From assembly GCA_016630905.1 (NCBI GenBank), contig WBMQ01000002.1, positions 2,170,001 to 2,234,000 of the forward strand: 64,000 bases of DNA, in the 5' to 3' direction. Made by a program: the position numbers and the translations under genes. The notes under the pieces were generated by a model, which was not told the origin of the DNA, made no database searches, and was given only the letters and a program-made list of their open reading frames with translations. The DNA is from Capillidium heterosporum. Lineage: Eukaryota; Entomophthoromycota; Entomophthoromycetes; Entomophthorales; Capillidiaceae. Shown piece by piece: positions 23,540 to 35,001 of this stretch; positions within the stretch are counted from its first letter, which is position 1, and every line of letters starts with the position of its first letter.

Positions 23540-24807
23540 TGACACAGAAACAAGAGCTCAAGGCGAACGACTATTTGGTAAAGAGAAAGTTACAACATCT
23601 AACAAATTCATAAGGTTCCAAATCTAAACACCCCTAATGCAAATATAACTTCCCTAGACTTCAGCCCTCAACAAGATATTTTAGCAGTAGCTTCATTTGA
23701 TAAAAAGGTAGTATTGAAGATCAGGTAATGTTTATAATGAAAACAGATTAGGTTTTTAGAAGTCAATGCAAATGGCAACGAAGTTCAACAAGTTTCTGAG
23801 TATACCCATGCAGATGGGATTCTATGTTGTAAATTTAGCTTAGTAATGCATTGTGAACTTATAAAATATTTACTTTACTTTGTAGGACGGTAGTAAGCTG
23901 GCCTCAGGTTCGAAGGAATTGCGAGTATTCGATCTAGCCACTTCAAATTCAACTGTTATTGGTAAGCATGATCTCCCTATTCGAAGCGTGTGCTGGGCGA
24001 GTGAAAAAGAACCCATAGTTATTACGGCATCGTTTGATAAAAAAGATGAAGGTAAAGCTTTCTGATAAAATTGCTTCTTATATTTGTGCCAGATATGGGA
24101 TACAAGACAGCCAAACCCAATAAGAACAATAGATTTACCTGGAAAGTGCCTGGCAATGGATTGCACCTTGCCTCTATTAGTCCTAGCTACTTCGGATCGT
24201 AAAATGATATATTACAACATTAACAACCTCGACAGGCCATACAGAGTAGCATTTATTTCAAATATTTTCTAAACAGGTTTATAGGAAACCATTTCGCCTT
24301 TAAAGTATCAGGCTCGTAGCATCGCCTGCTTAGTCAACGATGAGTATGGGTACGCGATGGGAGGTCTCGAAGGGAGAGCTGCCGTAGCCTATATCGAACC
24401 AAGCCTCCTCGAAAAGGAATTCACCTTCAAATGTCATCGCAGTACCGATGGTTTGGATAAGCCCAAATCAGTCAACGCTGTTGCAGCTTACCCATTAAAT
24501 AACGACTATATAGCTACCGGTGGTAGTGATGGAAGCTACATATTCTGGGATCTAAAGGAACGTAGGATGTTGTGTAAATACACTGGCCTAGATAACTCCA
24601 TCTCATCAGTAGCCTTCTCCAAAAGAGGCACCTTCTTCGCCTACGCTACCGGGTTTGACTTGGCTGATGTAACTATCTATTAGCTGCAACTTACTAATAT
24701 ACAATTTTATCTAGACTGAAAAGCTGAAGAATTATGCTCCATCAAACACAAAGGTCAACCTTTATATTCATAAGGTATCAGCTAACGATAGACTTCCCAA
24801 AGGATAA
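23540..24807 (+). CDS. RAE1: mRNA export WD40 protein Rae1/Gle2 (one frameshift)
   Basis: Beta-propeller protein of the nuclear pore that binds Nup98-type GLEBS motifs in mRNA export. Seven exons (23540-23578, 23615-23724, 23752-23842, 23886-24051, 24093-24245, 24285-24668, 24715-24807) give 344 residues when one base is discounted. Family blocks: SLDFSPQQDILAVASFDKK, IWDTRQPNPIRTIDLPGKCL, GGLEGRAAVAYIEP, FTFKCHRSTDGLDKPKS, DYIATGGSDGSYIFWD, ISSVAFSKRGTFFAYATGFD, and the end NTKVNLYIHKV. The A6 run at 24039-24044 is one base too long: with A5 the text reads SFDKKMK joined to IWDTR across the intron. The second intron (23725-23751) appears to be only 27 bp. The acceptor at 24284 was chosen to give ETISPLKYQARSIACL. 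Confidence 0.88.
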
Positions 24808-25840
24808 ACTTTATTTTGAATTGTTGGATGGTAGCTTAAATCGTACTTTATTACGAGTAATTAAATGTAGTAACTACCTCTTGTGTATTTCTAATACAGT
24901 TTAATTCTATTAATATAATTGTAAGCTGCCTACAATTTATGATTTGAGAGCTTTTATACCTTGAATGTATTGTTTTAATAAGTATAGCTTAAATGTCAAC
25001 ATATAGCTGTATATTACTAATACACAGTATGTGATGTTATTCTAGTATACTTAATCTAATAAATAACTACTGGTGAATCAGTCTATTATAGATAGTATTT
25101 CTGTACTATACCAATATCTTTTCAAATCATTTGGTATATCACGTTGTATTCGAGTTAAATTTTAAAGGTAAAAGTGCTATAGTTTTATAGCGCTATATTT
25201 CATCAAAAGTACACATGCCGTATACCGTTACGAGCCTATAATATAATTTAAAAAACTATATGCTTATTCAAATATGGAAAAGTGTCAGATCCTTCATGCT
25301 ATACGAGCTATTTCGTACAAACACAAATTCTCAGCTGCTGATGGATAACTGCAGTTTGCTGAAGTTGAATTATTCTATCAATCACTGATTGATATGATCA
25401 AATCAAAGACCTTGAAAGTAGCTTTTAATTGATCTAGCACAAAGAATAAATCGAGAACGTCATAATATAAGCTTTTCAACTTCCAATGGTCCAATAGTAC
25501 TCATCAAGGAACCGTTTAACCACCAGCCATTGGACTAAAATTTATCCATTTTGGTGATGCCAGGATTCTGAAAGAAATTTTAACCAAGGTTCTTCTGTTC
25601 TCCAGCAGTGATTAAGTATATAAGGGCAAACGTTAGAGAAATGGCAAGTACTCTAAACGAAGTACGACGACCTAGAAATTGGCTTTACACCGGTTGCCCT
25701 AACGCGAAGCTAGTATACTCATTGACTTGACTCGGTTAAAACTCCAGTTGAAGCTTTACTTTCAAATTCGTTGATAGCTATCAATCCAACCTCAATTGTT
25801 ATTATTTACAGCCTATAGAAATTTGAAAATTCCCTAGAAT
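24808..25840. other. Intergenic, no supported gene
   Basis: About 1 kb of AT-rich spacer between Rae1 and Mot1, including the Mot1 promoter. Nothing else recognised. Confidence 0.5.
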
Positions 25841-28800
25841 ATGGCCTCCAGGTATACTGCCCATTATAAAGCTTAAGCTAAAGATAGTAGACTAGATAGG
25901 CTCGTCTTACTGTTGGATACAGGCTCTGCCTCTGGGATCCGCTCGACGGCGGCTCAACAGCTTGGCGACATTATGCGGCAACATCCCAACGAGCTTAGAA
26001 ATCTACTTAACAGAGTAATTATATTTGCACGGCAATTGTTGATTTGCTTTAGGTTTCCGTCCATCTCTGCTCTCAAAATTGGGAAACCAGGATTGCAGCT
26101 GGACAAGCAATAGGAGCTATTGCCAAAAATACAACTTACTGGAACTCTGAAATCAAGATAGAAGGTATTATTGTTTATGCTACTGTTTTTAATATAGCAG
26201 ATTTACAACCTCCAAACCTTGATAAGAAATCAGCCTTAAGCTTCAAAGAGCTGGATATCAATGCTGTTATGAAAAAGGGGAAGCAGCTTCTTGGATCGGC
26301 TGGAAAGGTACTTTAGTACATCTATTTAAGCTAATAGTTAGGAATACGATGTTGAGATTAACAATATGACCGTGGCAGAGCGCTTAAATTTCTTTAGAAA
26401 GGATCTTAAAAAGAGACTTGGACTTGAGGCTGAGCATTTAATAAGTAAGTTTTTTGTTAGCTCGCTTGGTTAAAAATTTTAGATGAATTAATTGACGATG
26501 AGGATGTCTTCCTTAAATCGGAACCAGTCGCTGTGAAAGTTGAATCTCCAACTGCTGAAATTGATATGTCGGCGTTAAGCGCTCGAGAACGTAACCGACT
26601 CAAAAGGAAGGCTAAGAAGGACCTCAAGGATAAGGCAAACGAAGCCAGGTAAGTTATATATAAAATATTAGTACTCATGTATTGTAGGAAACGTATCGAC
26701 TCAACCAAAACAAAAACCATCGATACCCAGATAGTTGCTAACAATTCCGTTGATGGTAAATTCATATTATATACTATGTATTAATCTAGTTTATAGATAA
26801 AGTGGTTGTCGAATCTAAAGTTTCATTAACGGAAGCCGTCGATCCGAGGGATTGGCCCTTTGAAGAGTTTTGTGAGTCTCTTTGCTTAGACCTTTTCGAG
26901 TATTTTTTCAAGCAATTTGTCAACTGACTTTTCATTAGCCCCAACTGGACAGTAAGACATGGCGCAGCCATCGGGCTTAGAGAGATACTCAAGCATCAGG
27001 GTGATAATGCCGGTAAGATTGCCGGATTACCGGCCGAATACAACAACCGATTCCACGACGAATGGTTGGAGGATGTCTGCGTTCGACTACTATGTGTTTT
27101 AGTCCTTGGATCGGTTTTGTGACTTTGTTTCTGATCAAGCCGTAGCTCCAGTTCGAGAGACCTGTTCCCAAACTTTGGGAACTTTAATTCAGTATGCCCC
27201 TGAGTCGATTGTAATGAAAACTCAGGAATGTCTGCTCTATTTTATATTTGATACTGGCAAGGAAGGTAACTGAAAACGTTCGGTGGGAGTCAAGGCACGC
27301 CGGTCTCCTGGGGCTCAAGTACTTGGTAGCGGTCCGCACTGATCTTGTCGGCAAATTATTGGAGGGAACGGTATCCGCAGTGCTTGCTGGACTACAGGAC
27401 AATGACGACGATGTTATTGCCATTTCCGCATCAGCTCTTCTTCCAGTAACCCAGTCTTTGGTCGAGCTGCTTCCTGATCGGGTCGTCGATATCATTTCGT
27501 TACTGTGGAGATGCATGAGTAACGTCAAGGACGATCTTTCTGCTTCCACTGGGAGTATAATGGACCTCATTGCTAAGCTCTTCTCATACCCTCACGTACT
27601 CCAAGCCTTCAAGGAACTTGCAGTATCCCAGCCGCAGTACGCACTACACAACTTGGTTCCAATTCTATTCCCGTTCTTCAGGCACACCATCTCATCGGTG
27701 AGGTTAGCAGGTTTTAACCACACTCAAATTGTTTACCGAGGCCGACCATACTGGCGGTTGGATCGACGCCCGTATCCTGAGACTAGTATTCCAGAATTTG
27801 ATTGTCGAAGAGAAACCAGCTATCCTACAAGAATCGGAAGCTCTGTGGCATTTGATAATGGCCAAACTCTCATTAGATCCAGCACAGTACTATGAAATCA
27901 TACGGACTTGCGTACCAGCCTGGCTTATGATTCTTATGACTCCGTTGGGAGCCACTATAAACGACCAACTGTTCTTCCTTCCAAAGGCAGCTACTTCTGA
28001 AGATCATGTAGGCTTGGAGATGGCTCATAACATTGATATCGCCATTTTGACTTCCGACTTTTCACTGATTCACCCTGACATCGTAGTACGTAACCGGCTG
28101 ATATCAGCCAAGGCTTTCGGTCATTTAATGCAAGTGTTGCCACTGGATGAGATCGCACTTTTGTTTGATGGATCTTTACGCAACTACATTCAATCCACCT
28201 GGGGGATCCACCAGCAATTAGCAGCCGTTATCGTCGAAGCCTGGTTCACTGGAACGAGGCGATTCATAACGAAATGAACCTTAAGCAGTCCATCATGGCT
28301 ATGTTGCTCAGCCAGATCGAGATCAACGTCACTACCACCTTCCTGGAGACCGTACCCCACCTTAAACGCCTTCGAGGGGAGTGCTTAGCCCTCATCAACA
28401 CTGCCATCCAGGAAGGTGATATAAACCCAAGCTATCTCCCTACTTTCCCTCCAACTGTACTGGGAGAAGCTGAGGATGGGTTTAACATCGATATGGCCCA
28501 GGCTCTAGCCCAGCAGGCCTCTGAATCCATCATTCCCAGTGCTAAGTCGGACTGTCGACGCAACTTAACCGATCGACGAGATCGAATAGTAATGTCCATT
28601 GAGGCTGTACAGGCCTTTGTCGCTACTATTGAAACTCAGGTCAGTTCGGCTATTTCGTGTGGCCTGATCGCCTTGGAACTCCTTCCTCCCAAGCTTAACC
28701 CTATTGTACGATCAGTCATGAACTCGATAAAGTCAGAGGCTACATTGGAGCTACAAACACGATCGGCCCACGGACTCGCTAAGCTAGTTCACTTGTGCTC

Positions 28801-31574
28801 CCAGCCCAGTGTTACGACCAATCCAACCCCCAAGATAGTAAAGAATTTATCAGCCTTCCTATGCTCTGATGTCGAATCGACCCCTATATTCACCGACAAC
28901 CTTGCAATTGAAGGCATCTACACATTGCTGCTCCCACCCTTCAACCAGGGGCGTACCAAGACCAAGGCTGAGCTCGAGAACCCTATTGATGCTGGAGCCC
29001 GTCTTATTCGTCGAGGTGCCGAGTTGTGCTTTGAGCAGTTTTGCAAAGTGACGGGTAAGGACCTTTTTGTGCAGATCCCTAAAATATGGGAAATCATCTT
29101 TTTACAACCACAGCAACTACTTGACCAGAGTGTCGACCAATTCAATTATGCAGTACAAACAAAACCACAATTAGGTCAGGATCTCATCGACAGTTTACAG
29201 GTTATCTCCAAGCTGATCCCATTTATTGACCCAACTTTATTACCCTCCTCTTCACCCCATGCTTCCTTGGGTCACCAAGGCACTACTTTCTCAGTACTCG
29301 ATTATTCGGTTCATCGCAGCCAAGAGTCTGAGTGCCCTAAGTGATCGCATGTTGTCAGCCTGTATGAACGAATTGATAACCAATGGGTTGCCTTACTTGA
29401 TGGACCTGACCAACGTTACTAACCGACAAGGACTGGCTGAAGCCATCTACTACATCCTGTCGACCTTGGATACCAAGATCCTTCCATACGTCATATTCCT
29501 AGTCGTGCCAGTTCTTGGCCGCATGAGTGATAACGACGGTGCAGTGCGATTACTAGCATCCAATTGCTTCGCTTTGCTAATCAACTTAATTCCTTTGGAA
29601 TCGGGTATCCCCGATCCACCAGACATCGCTCCCGAACTTGTGGCTCAGCGTATTACCGAACGTAAATTCTTGAGCCAGCTCCTCGACAACAGCCAGGTCG
29701 AAAACTACAAGCTACCCGTCGAGATCAACGCTCAATTACGTAGCTATCAGCAGGAAGGTGTCAACTGGTTAGCATTTTTGAACAAGTACCAGCTCCATGG
29801 AATATTATGTGACGATATGGGTTTGGGCAAAACGCTACAATCCATATGTATCTTGGCAAGTGATCACTACGTACGTCAAGCTAAATTTGAAGAAACCAAG
29901 CACCCCGACTCGGCCCACCTACCTTCACTTGTGATATGTCCTCCTACGCTGATTGGTCACTGGTTCCACGAGGTACAGAACTATGCCAACAACCTAAAGG
30001 CTTTCATATACAGCGGCACAGCCCTTGAGCGTAAACGTATTCGCCACAACCTAACCACCGCCGATGTAATCGTTACTTCCTACGATATTATTAGGAACGA
30101 CATCGAAGCCCTCGAGCCTATACAGTTCAACTACTGCATCTTAGATGAGGGGCATATCATCAAGAACACGAAAACGAAGCTAACCAAAGCCGTCAAGTCT
30201 CTTAAGGCGAACCATCGACTGATCCTGTCAGGAACACCCATCCAGAATAATGTGTTGGAGCTGTGGTCTCTGTTTGATTTTTTGATGCCGGGCTTCTTGG
30301 GTACGGAAAAATCCTTCAACGAACGATTCAGTAGACCTATTCTAGCCTCTAGGGAAGCTAAGAGTAGTTCGAAAGAGCAAGAGTCCGGAGCCTTGGCCTT
30401 GGAGGCCCTTCATAAGCAGGTACTGCCTTTCTTGCTGCGAAGACTCAAGGAGGATGTACTGGATGATCTGCCTCCCAAGATTATCCAGGATTACTACTGT
30501 GATTTGGGTGAGGTCCAGGTGATTACTTTTTAGTTCGACTATATACTGATAACCTTATTTTTAGAAACAACTGTATGAAGACTTTGCCAAATCAAAGCAT
30601 TCTCCAGGAGTCGAGTTGGTCGACGATGCCAAGAAGGGATCCAATACCAAGTCATCTCACGTTTTCCAGTCCCTACAGTACATGCGTAAGCTGTGCAATC
30701 ACCCCTTACTGGTCCTGACCGAAAAGCACCCCAAGTACCAGCAAATCGCCAACCGACCTGGAGGATTGGATGCTTTACGAGAGCTACACCATGCGCCCAA
30801 GCTGCTCGCTTTGAAGTACCTAACTTATAATTCAATTTTGCTAACATTTATAGACAACTGCTCAACGATTGTGGTATTGGGAATAAGACTGACACCGAAG
30901 AGAGCATCATAACTTCAGCCGTCAGTCAACACCGTGTCCTCATCTTTTGCCAGCTCAAATCGATGTTAGATTTAGTTGAGCACGAGCTACTCAAGAACCA
31001 TTTACCTACCGTAACCTACTTACGCCTTGATGGCTCGATCGATCATCTGGAACGCCACCGTATGGTACAGCAGTTCAATACCGATCCATCCATCGATCTT
31101 CTACTGTTGACCACCCATATCGGTGGTCTCGGATTGAATTTGACAGGTGCTGACACTGTCATCTTCGTCGAACACGACTGGAACCCGATGAAGGATCTGC
31201 AAGCCATGGACCGTGCTCACCGTATCGGACAGAAGAAGGTAGTTAACGTCTATCGTCTCATCTCGAGAGGCACCCTGGAGGAAAAAATCATGGGTCTGCA
31301 AAAATTCAAGCTGAATATCGCCAATTCAGTTGTCAACCAACAGAACTCAGGGTTAGGAAGTATGGGCACCGATCAGTTACTCGATCTATTCAAGGTACCA
31401 ACTGGACCTTCGACGGCTGCACTTGCTAGTGGTCAAGATGGGGATACCATGACCCAGACTGTAGGTTCCAACATCAAGCAAGCTTTGGAGGGTATCGAAA
31501 AGTTGTGGGATGAGAAGCAGTACGACGAGGCCTTCGATTTGGATCAGTTTATCGATGGATTGAAGAACGATTGA
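25841..31574 (+). CDS. MOT1: TBP-removing Snf2-type ATPase Mot1/BTAF1 (five apparent frameshifts)
   Basis: Mot1 strips TATA-binding protein from DNA using ATP. Eleven exons (25841-25851, 25891-26014, 26053-26164, 26198-26307, 26342-26444, 26483-26648, 26688-26755, 26797-26899, 26939-30518, 30565-30815, 30854-31574) sum to exactly 1782 codons after five indels are discounted; yeast Mot1 has 1867 residues. The N terminus is a HEAT array (MASRLDRLVLLLDTGSASGI, NWETRIAAGQAIGAIAK, NWTVRHGAAIGLREIL, DNDDDVIAISASALLPV). The ATPase has LCDDMGLGKTLQSICILA (Walker A), the Mot1-specific box LDEGHIIKN, SGTPIQNNVLELWSLFDFLM, LRRLKEDVLDDLPPKI, TTHIGGLGLNLTGADTVIF and DRAHRIGQKKVVNVYRLI. Extra bases appear at 27108-27109, 27240-27243, 27710-27711 and 29243-29245, and one base is missing near 28250, all in HEAT-repeat coding sequence. 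The ATPase half is open. Confidence 0.93.
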
Positions 31575-33816
31575 AGTTGATAGTTAAGCTTCAAGTATCG
31601 AAAGAATAAAATAGTATAAAGTTCGAATTATATAATTAATTTTTGGATACGAGTATAAATTAATGTTACTTTTCGGCCATCTATATTTGAGTTAGTTTTT
31701 GAAATAAATTTATAATTGGAATATGGCAGATAAAAGATTGAATAGTATTGTTCTGTTATACAACTCTAAAGAGTTGTATGCCAGTTGTAGCAGCTGTGCC
31801 GAATTCTTGATTTTTGGAATACTGGCTAAGGATTAACTGTCCAACCGAAAGTATAGACTCACAACTAATACCCACATCTCAATTGAAATAGTATTTGCTT
31901 TTAGTTTGGAGTTCTAGCTTCATATAGCTGTAAACCTGGATTTCTGATTGTCAAGTGGTTTGTCAACCTCCTCTCCAGTAGGACCACAGTTGCAAACTAA
32001 ATATAGTTTTATAAACTAGCTAACTCTAAGCATATTTCTAAATAAACCATTTACGGCCTTACTATATACAATAATTTACCATGTTATGAACATTGTATAT
32101 CATTTTGAATTAAATATATATTATTTTGCGAACTAACGTTTTCAATTTTGTTCAATTCCCTGAAGAAATAAAAGTCTAATCTGTGAAAAACTTGAATAAC
32201 ACTGGTCCAAGTGAAAAAAGACTCTATATTAAGATGCAATTCACTGTCTTACATGACTTTATGAGCTTCTTTTCAGCTAGATTCATATCTTTTAAGTTTC
32301 TTATATGCTACAGTCTCCATCTCTTCCTGACATTGGATTTTGGAAATTGTAAACTAAGAAATTTAAAGAATGAAATACCTATATCTAAACGAAAAATTTA
32401 TAAACATACTATAAGTATTGTTTTGTGAAAGGGCGTGTATTTAAATTATAGATTTTGAATGCTCACAACTACAATAGCTTTAAATTACAAACAAAATTAC
32501 AGTAGTTGATCTTACAATCAAATAATAATTAATATACACCTTTACAAAGTATATAGACCTGGAAAGTAACCTTATACCTTTCTTTTCCTATTGAAGGAAG
32601 CCTCATTTACATAAATAAGGAGGATTCTTTGTTTTTACACTCCTCCCACTATTTAATTAGTTTGATAAGTTCCGAATTCAGTATAGTGGGTGCTATCATT
32701 ACGATTTAGATATATAAAAATAACTTAAAGGTTGGTAAAATATAATAGGGATAGGTCTTTGGAACTATACTAGTTCAGTAGATTATGTTGGATCATTTGA
32801 ATCTTCAATGTTGAAATACGTTTATCCACTCCAATTTCGGTATATCATATATTTACTAATCGATATACTCTAAATTCCGACTTACCGGATACTTTTCATT
32901 ACATATTTAGAGGTTAAAGCTCTCGGTAAATTGGAGCAGGAAATAGAAACGTAGCTCTAGTTTAGATAACCCAACTTGAATTCCTATATTTCTTCCATTT
33001 AGTTTTCATATAGCAAAAAGCAGATAATTTGATACACATCCATTCTTTAATTTTTAACCAACACTAGTCTAGGATGGCTGAAATAGGGGTATTTTATACA
33101 TAACAATATATTTCAAGCGCCATCAACTATAAACCTCTGTCTAATAGTAGAGGAGTCAAATATCTCCCCAACCTTTATTCCACAATAAAGCTAATAACAT
33201 CCCCATTATCTTGATAAATTACTAATACATTGAAAGCAATATCAAAACTTTAAAACAACAATCTATCCATATAAAATTTCAGATAATACTAGTAGGCTAA
33301 ACTCAAGCCTCTTCTCTAACCACAAAAGTTTACGCAGGCTCAACAGTCACCCACTCAACACAAATTTTTACGATAAAGGGTAAAGAATCTCGACCTTCCT
33401 TCAAAAGGAGGTGTAAAATGAAGTCATAAAGCTAAAAATAAAATTTAATTATCAGTGGAGCTTGTGGAAGCAACTAAATCCCGACATTAACTAAAGTTCA
33501 AATGGTCGGGTTAATTCAAAACTGAAAGTAGCTTCACCTTGATTAATTTAGAATTGTTGTTCTAAACGTAGATTGGGATCACCTGATTAAAAATCCAAAC
33601 TACTGAAGAGCTGGAAGTGATTGAAGGCCTTGGCCCAAGCTAAAGTAAGGCCGGCTGGTATAGTGCCTACTAAAGGTAACTACAAGATAAAGAGGATCAG
33701 AAAAGGAAAAAGACAGGCGTAAATTAAATATGACTATTTATTTTATTTTACATAATTGGTTAGAATAATCGTCAAAATTAAGAACAACAGGCAATCACAT
33801 TGGGTTAGAATTTAAG
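31575..33816. other. Intergenic between convergent genes
   Basis: About 2.2 kb of AT-rich sequence between Mot1 and the minus-strand kinase. A plus-strand open stretch at 32183-32428 begins GTG and has no motif. Near 33600-33720 both strands are open for about 35 codons with plausible composition but no start codon or recognisable family. Confidence 0.5.
31758..31779. repeat. 10-bp perfect inverted repeat downstream of Mot1
   Basis: atacaactct and its exact reverse complement agagttgtat are separated by two bases, about 185 bp past the Mot1 stop. It could fold as a hairpin in the RNA or be a dyad binding site. Chance cannot be excluded in AT-rich DNA. Confidence 0.4.
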
Positions 33817-35001
33817 TTAGAGCTGAGCTAAGATGGTTTGGATCCATGGTTCGCACCAGATATCCAGCATGGTAGCCCTCGTATTAGGGTTAGGATCTAG
33901 CAATTTAACCAAAATATTATGGGCGTAGCTAGGTATCCTAAACTTCTCAAAGATGGCCAGGGGCTTGGAATAGAATTTGCCAAACCTAGGGTCTTCGGGC
34001 TGTGCCTTATCGAACAAAAAGCGACCCGAATGCATAGCTACGTAGATGATAGCTAAGGACCACAGATCAACTTTGGCAGCATCGTAGTTGTAGCTGGACC
34101 AGATCTCAGGGGCGATGTAGGGATCACTACCAAAGATACCTTTACTCATCTCGTGATCACCAAAGTCGGGTCGGAACATTGTTGAACAACCAAAGTCGAT
34201 GATCTTGAGTTGGTCCTTGTCGTTGACGCACAAGTTCTCCAACTTGAGGTCACGGTGCGCTATACCGTGCTGGTGCATGTGGCTGACACCAAGCAAAAGT
34301 TGTACAAAGTAGACGTCGATTTGTTGCGGGCTTAACGTCTTGGAAGATATCAGGTCGAAGAGGTCCGAAGGGCAGTATTCCATAATGGTCATGTACTTGC
34401 CGTTAGTACTGACAAAATCGACAGTGGAGATGATGTTTTCGTGGTGGAGCTTGGAGGCAATGACGATTTCATCGGATATCCGCTGCAAGTACTGAGCCTG
34501 CGACATCTTATTGCTATCTTTGGAGTGCATCTTGGCGGCGAACCACTTGTTGTCCGACTTGCGTTGTACCAAGTAGACTTTACCCATGGCACCGTCGCCT
34601 AACTTCTTGTTCATTAAGACGTAGTCCTTGTTCAAAGGCGTTAGGCCCCGTTCGAAGAGGATTTGTAGTTGGTGAGGTAGGTTTTGGACCTCCTTGGAGT
34701 GCCTGCGGACGTACTTGTTGGATCGGTAGACTTTAGTTGGTAGTGAAAGTCGGTTGAAGGTCTTCTTGTTAAAAGTTGAAGAGAACTGATCTAGATTGAG
34801 AACGAACCTAGAAGCTACTGGCGTTATTGTGGAAGAGGAGGAGGAGCTGTCGTCGGAGAAGGAGGAGGTAGACCTCTGCTTCAGCTTCTCAAAGTTAGGT
34901 AGTGAGAACCTATGCCGCGTCAAGCTGTCAAAGTCTTTGATGTGGATGGTCTTCTCGTTCAAGGTCGAGGTCGAGGAGGCGGCTGGTGAAGTCATGAACA
35001 T
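33817..35001 (-). CDS. Ser/Thr kinase of the fungal HAL4/SAT4-HRK1 (NPR1) family
   Basis: In yeast these kinases stabilise plasma-membrane transporters (Trk1/2, Pma1, permeases). Single-exon gene, 394 residues, GC-richer than flanks. Residues 1-125 are Ser-rich and low complexity, probably regulatory. The kinase domain has LGDGAMGKVYLVQRKSD (Gly loop), FAAKMHSK (catalytic Lys), HQHGIAHRDLKLENL, IIDFGCSTMF, GIFGSDPYIAPEIWS and VDLWSLAIIYVAM. All catalytic residues are present, and the DFG and GSDPYIAPE spacing is that of the HAL4/HRK1 group. The gene lacks introns while the other kinase in the window has fourteen. Start is the first ATG in frame. Substrates are unknown. Confidence 0.85.
   Translation of the reverse strand: MFMTSPAASSTSTLNEKTIHIKDFDSLTRHRFSLPNFEKLKQRSTSSFSDDSSSSSSTITPVASRFVLNLDQFSSTFNKKTFNRLSLPTKVYRSNKYVRRHSKEVQNLPHQLQILFERGLTPLNKDYVLMNKKLGDGAMGKVYLVQRKSDNKWFAAKMHSKDSNKMSQAQYLQRISDEIVIASKLHHENIISTVDFVSTNGKYMTIMEYCPSDLFDLISSKTLSPQQIDVYFVQLLLGVSHMHQHGIAHRDLKLENLCVNDKDQLKIIDFGCSTMFRPDFGDHEMSKGIFGSDPYIAPEIWSSYNYDAAKVDLWSLAIIYVAMHSGRFLFDKAQPEDPRFGKFYSKPLAIFEKFRIPSYAHNILVKLLDPNPNTRATMLDIWCEPWIQTILAQL

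Noticed and set aside
33594-33720. Open on both strands for about 35 codons with protein-like text
   Set aside because: No start codon, no compatible splice site and no recognised family.
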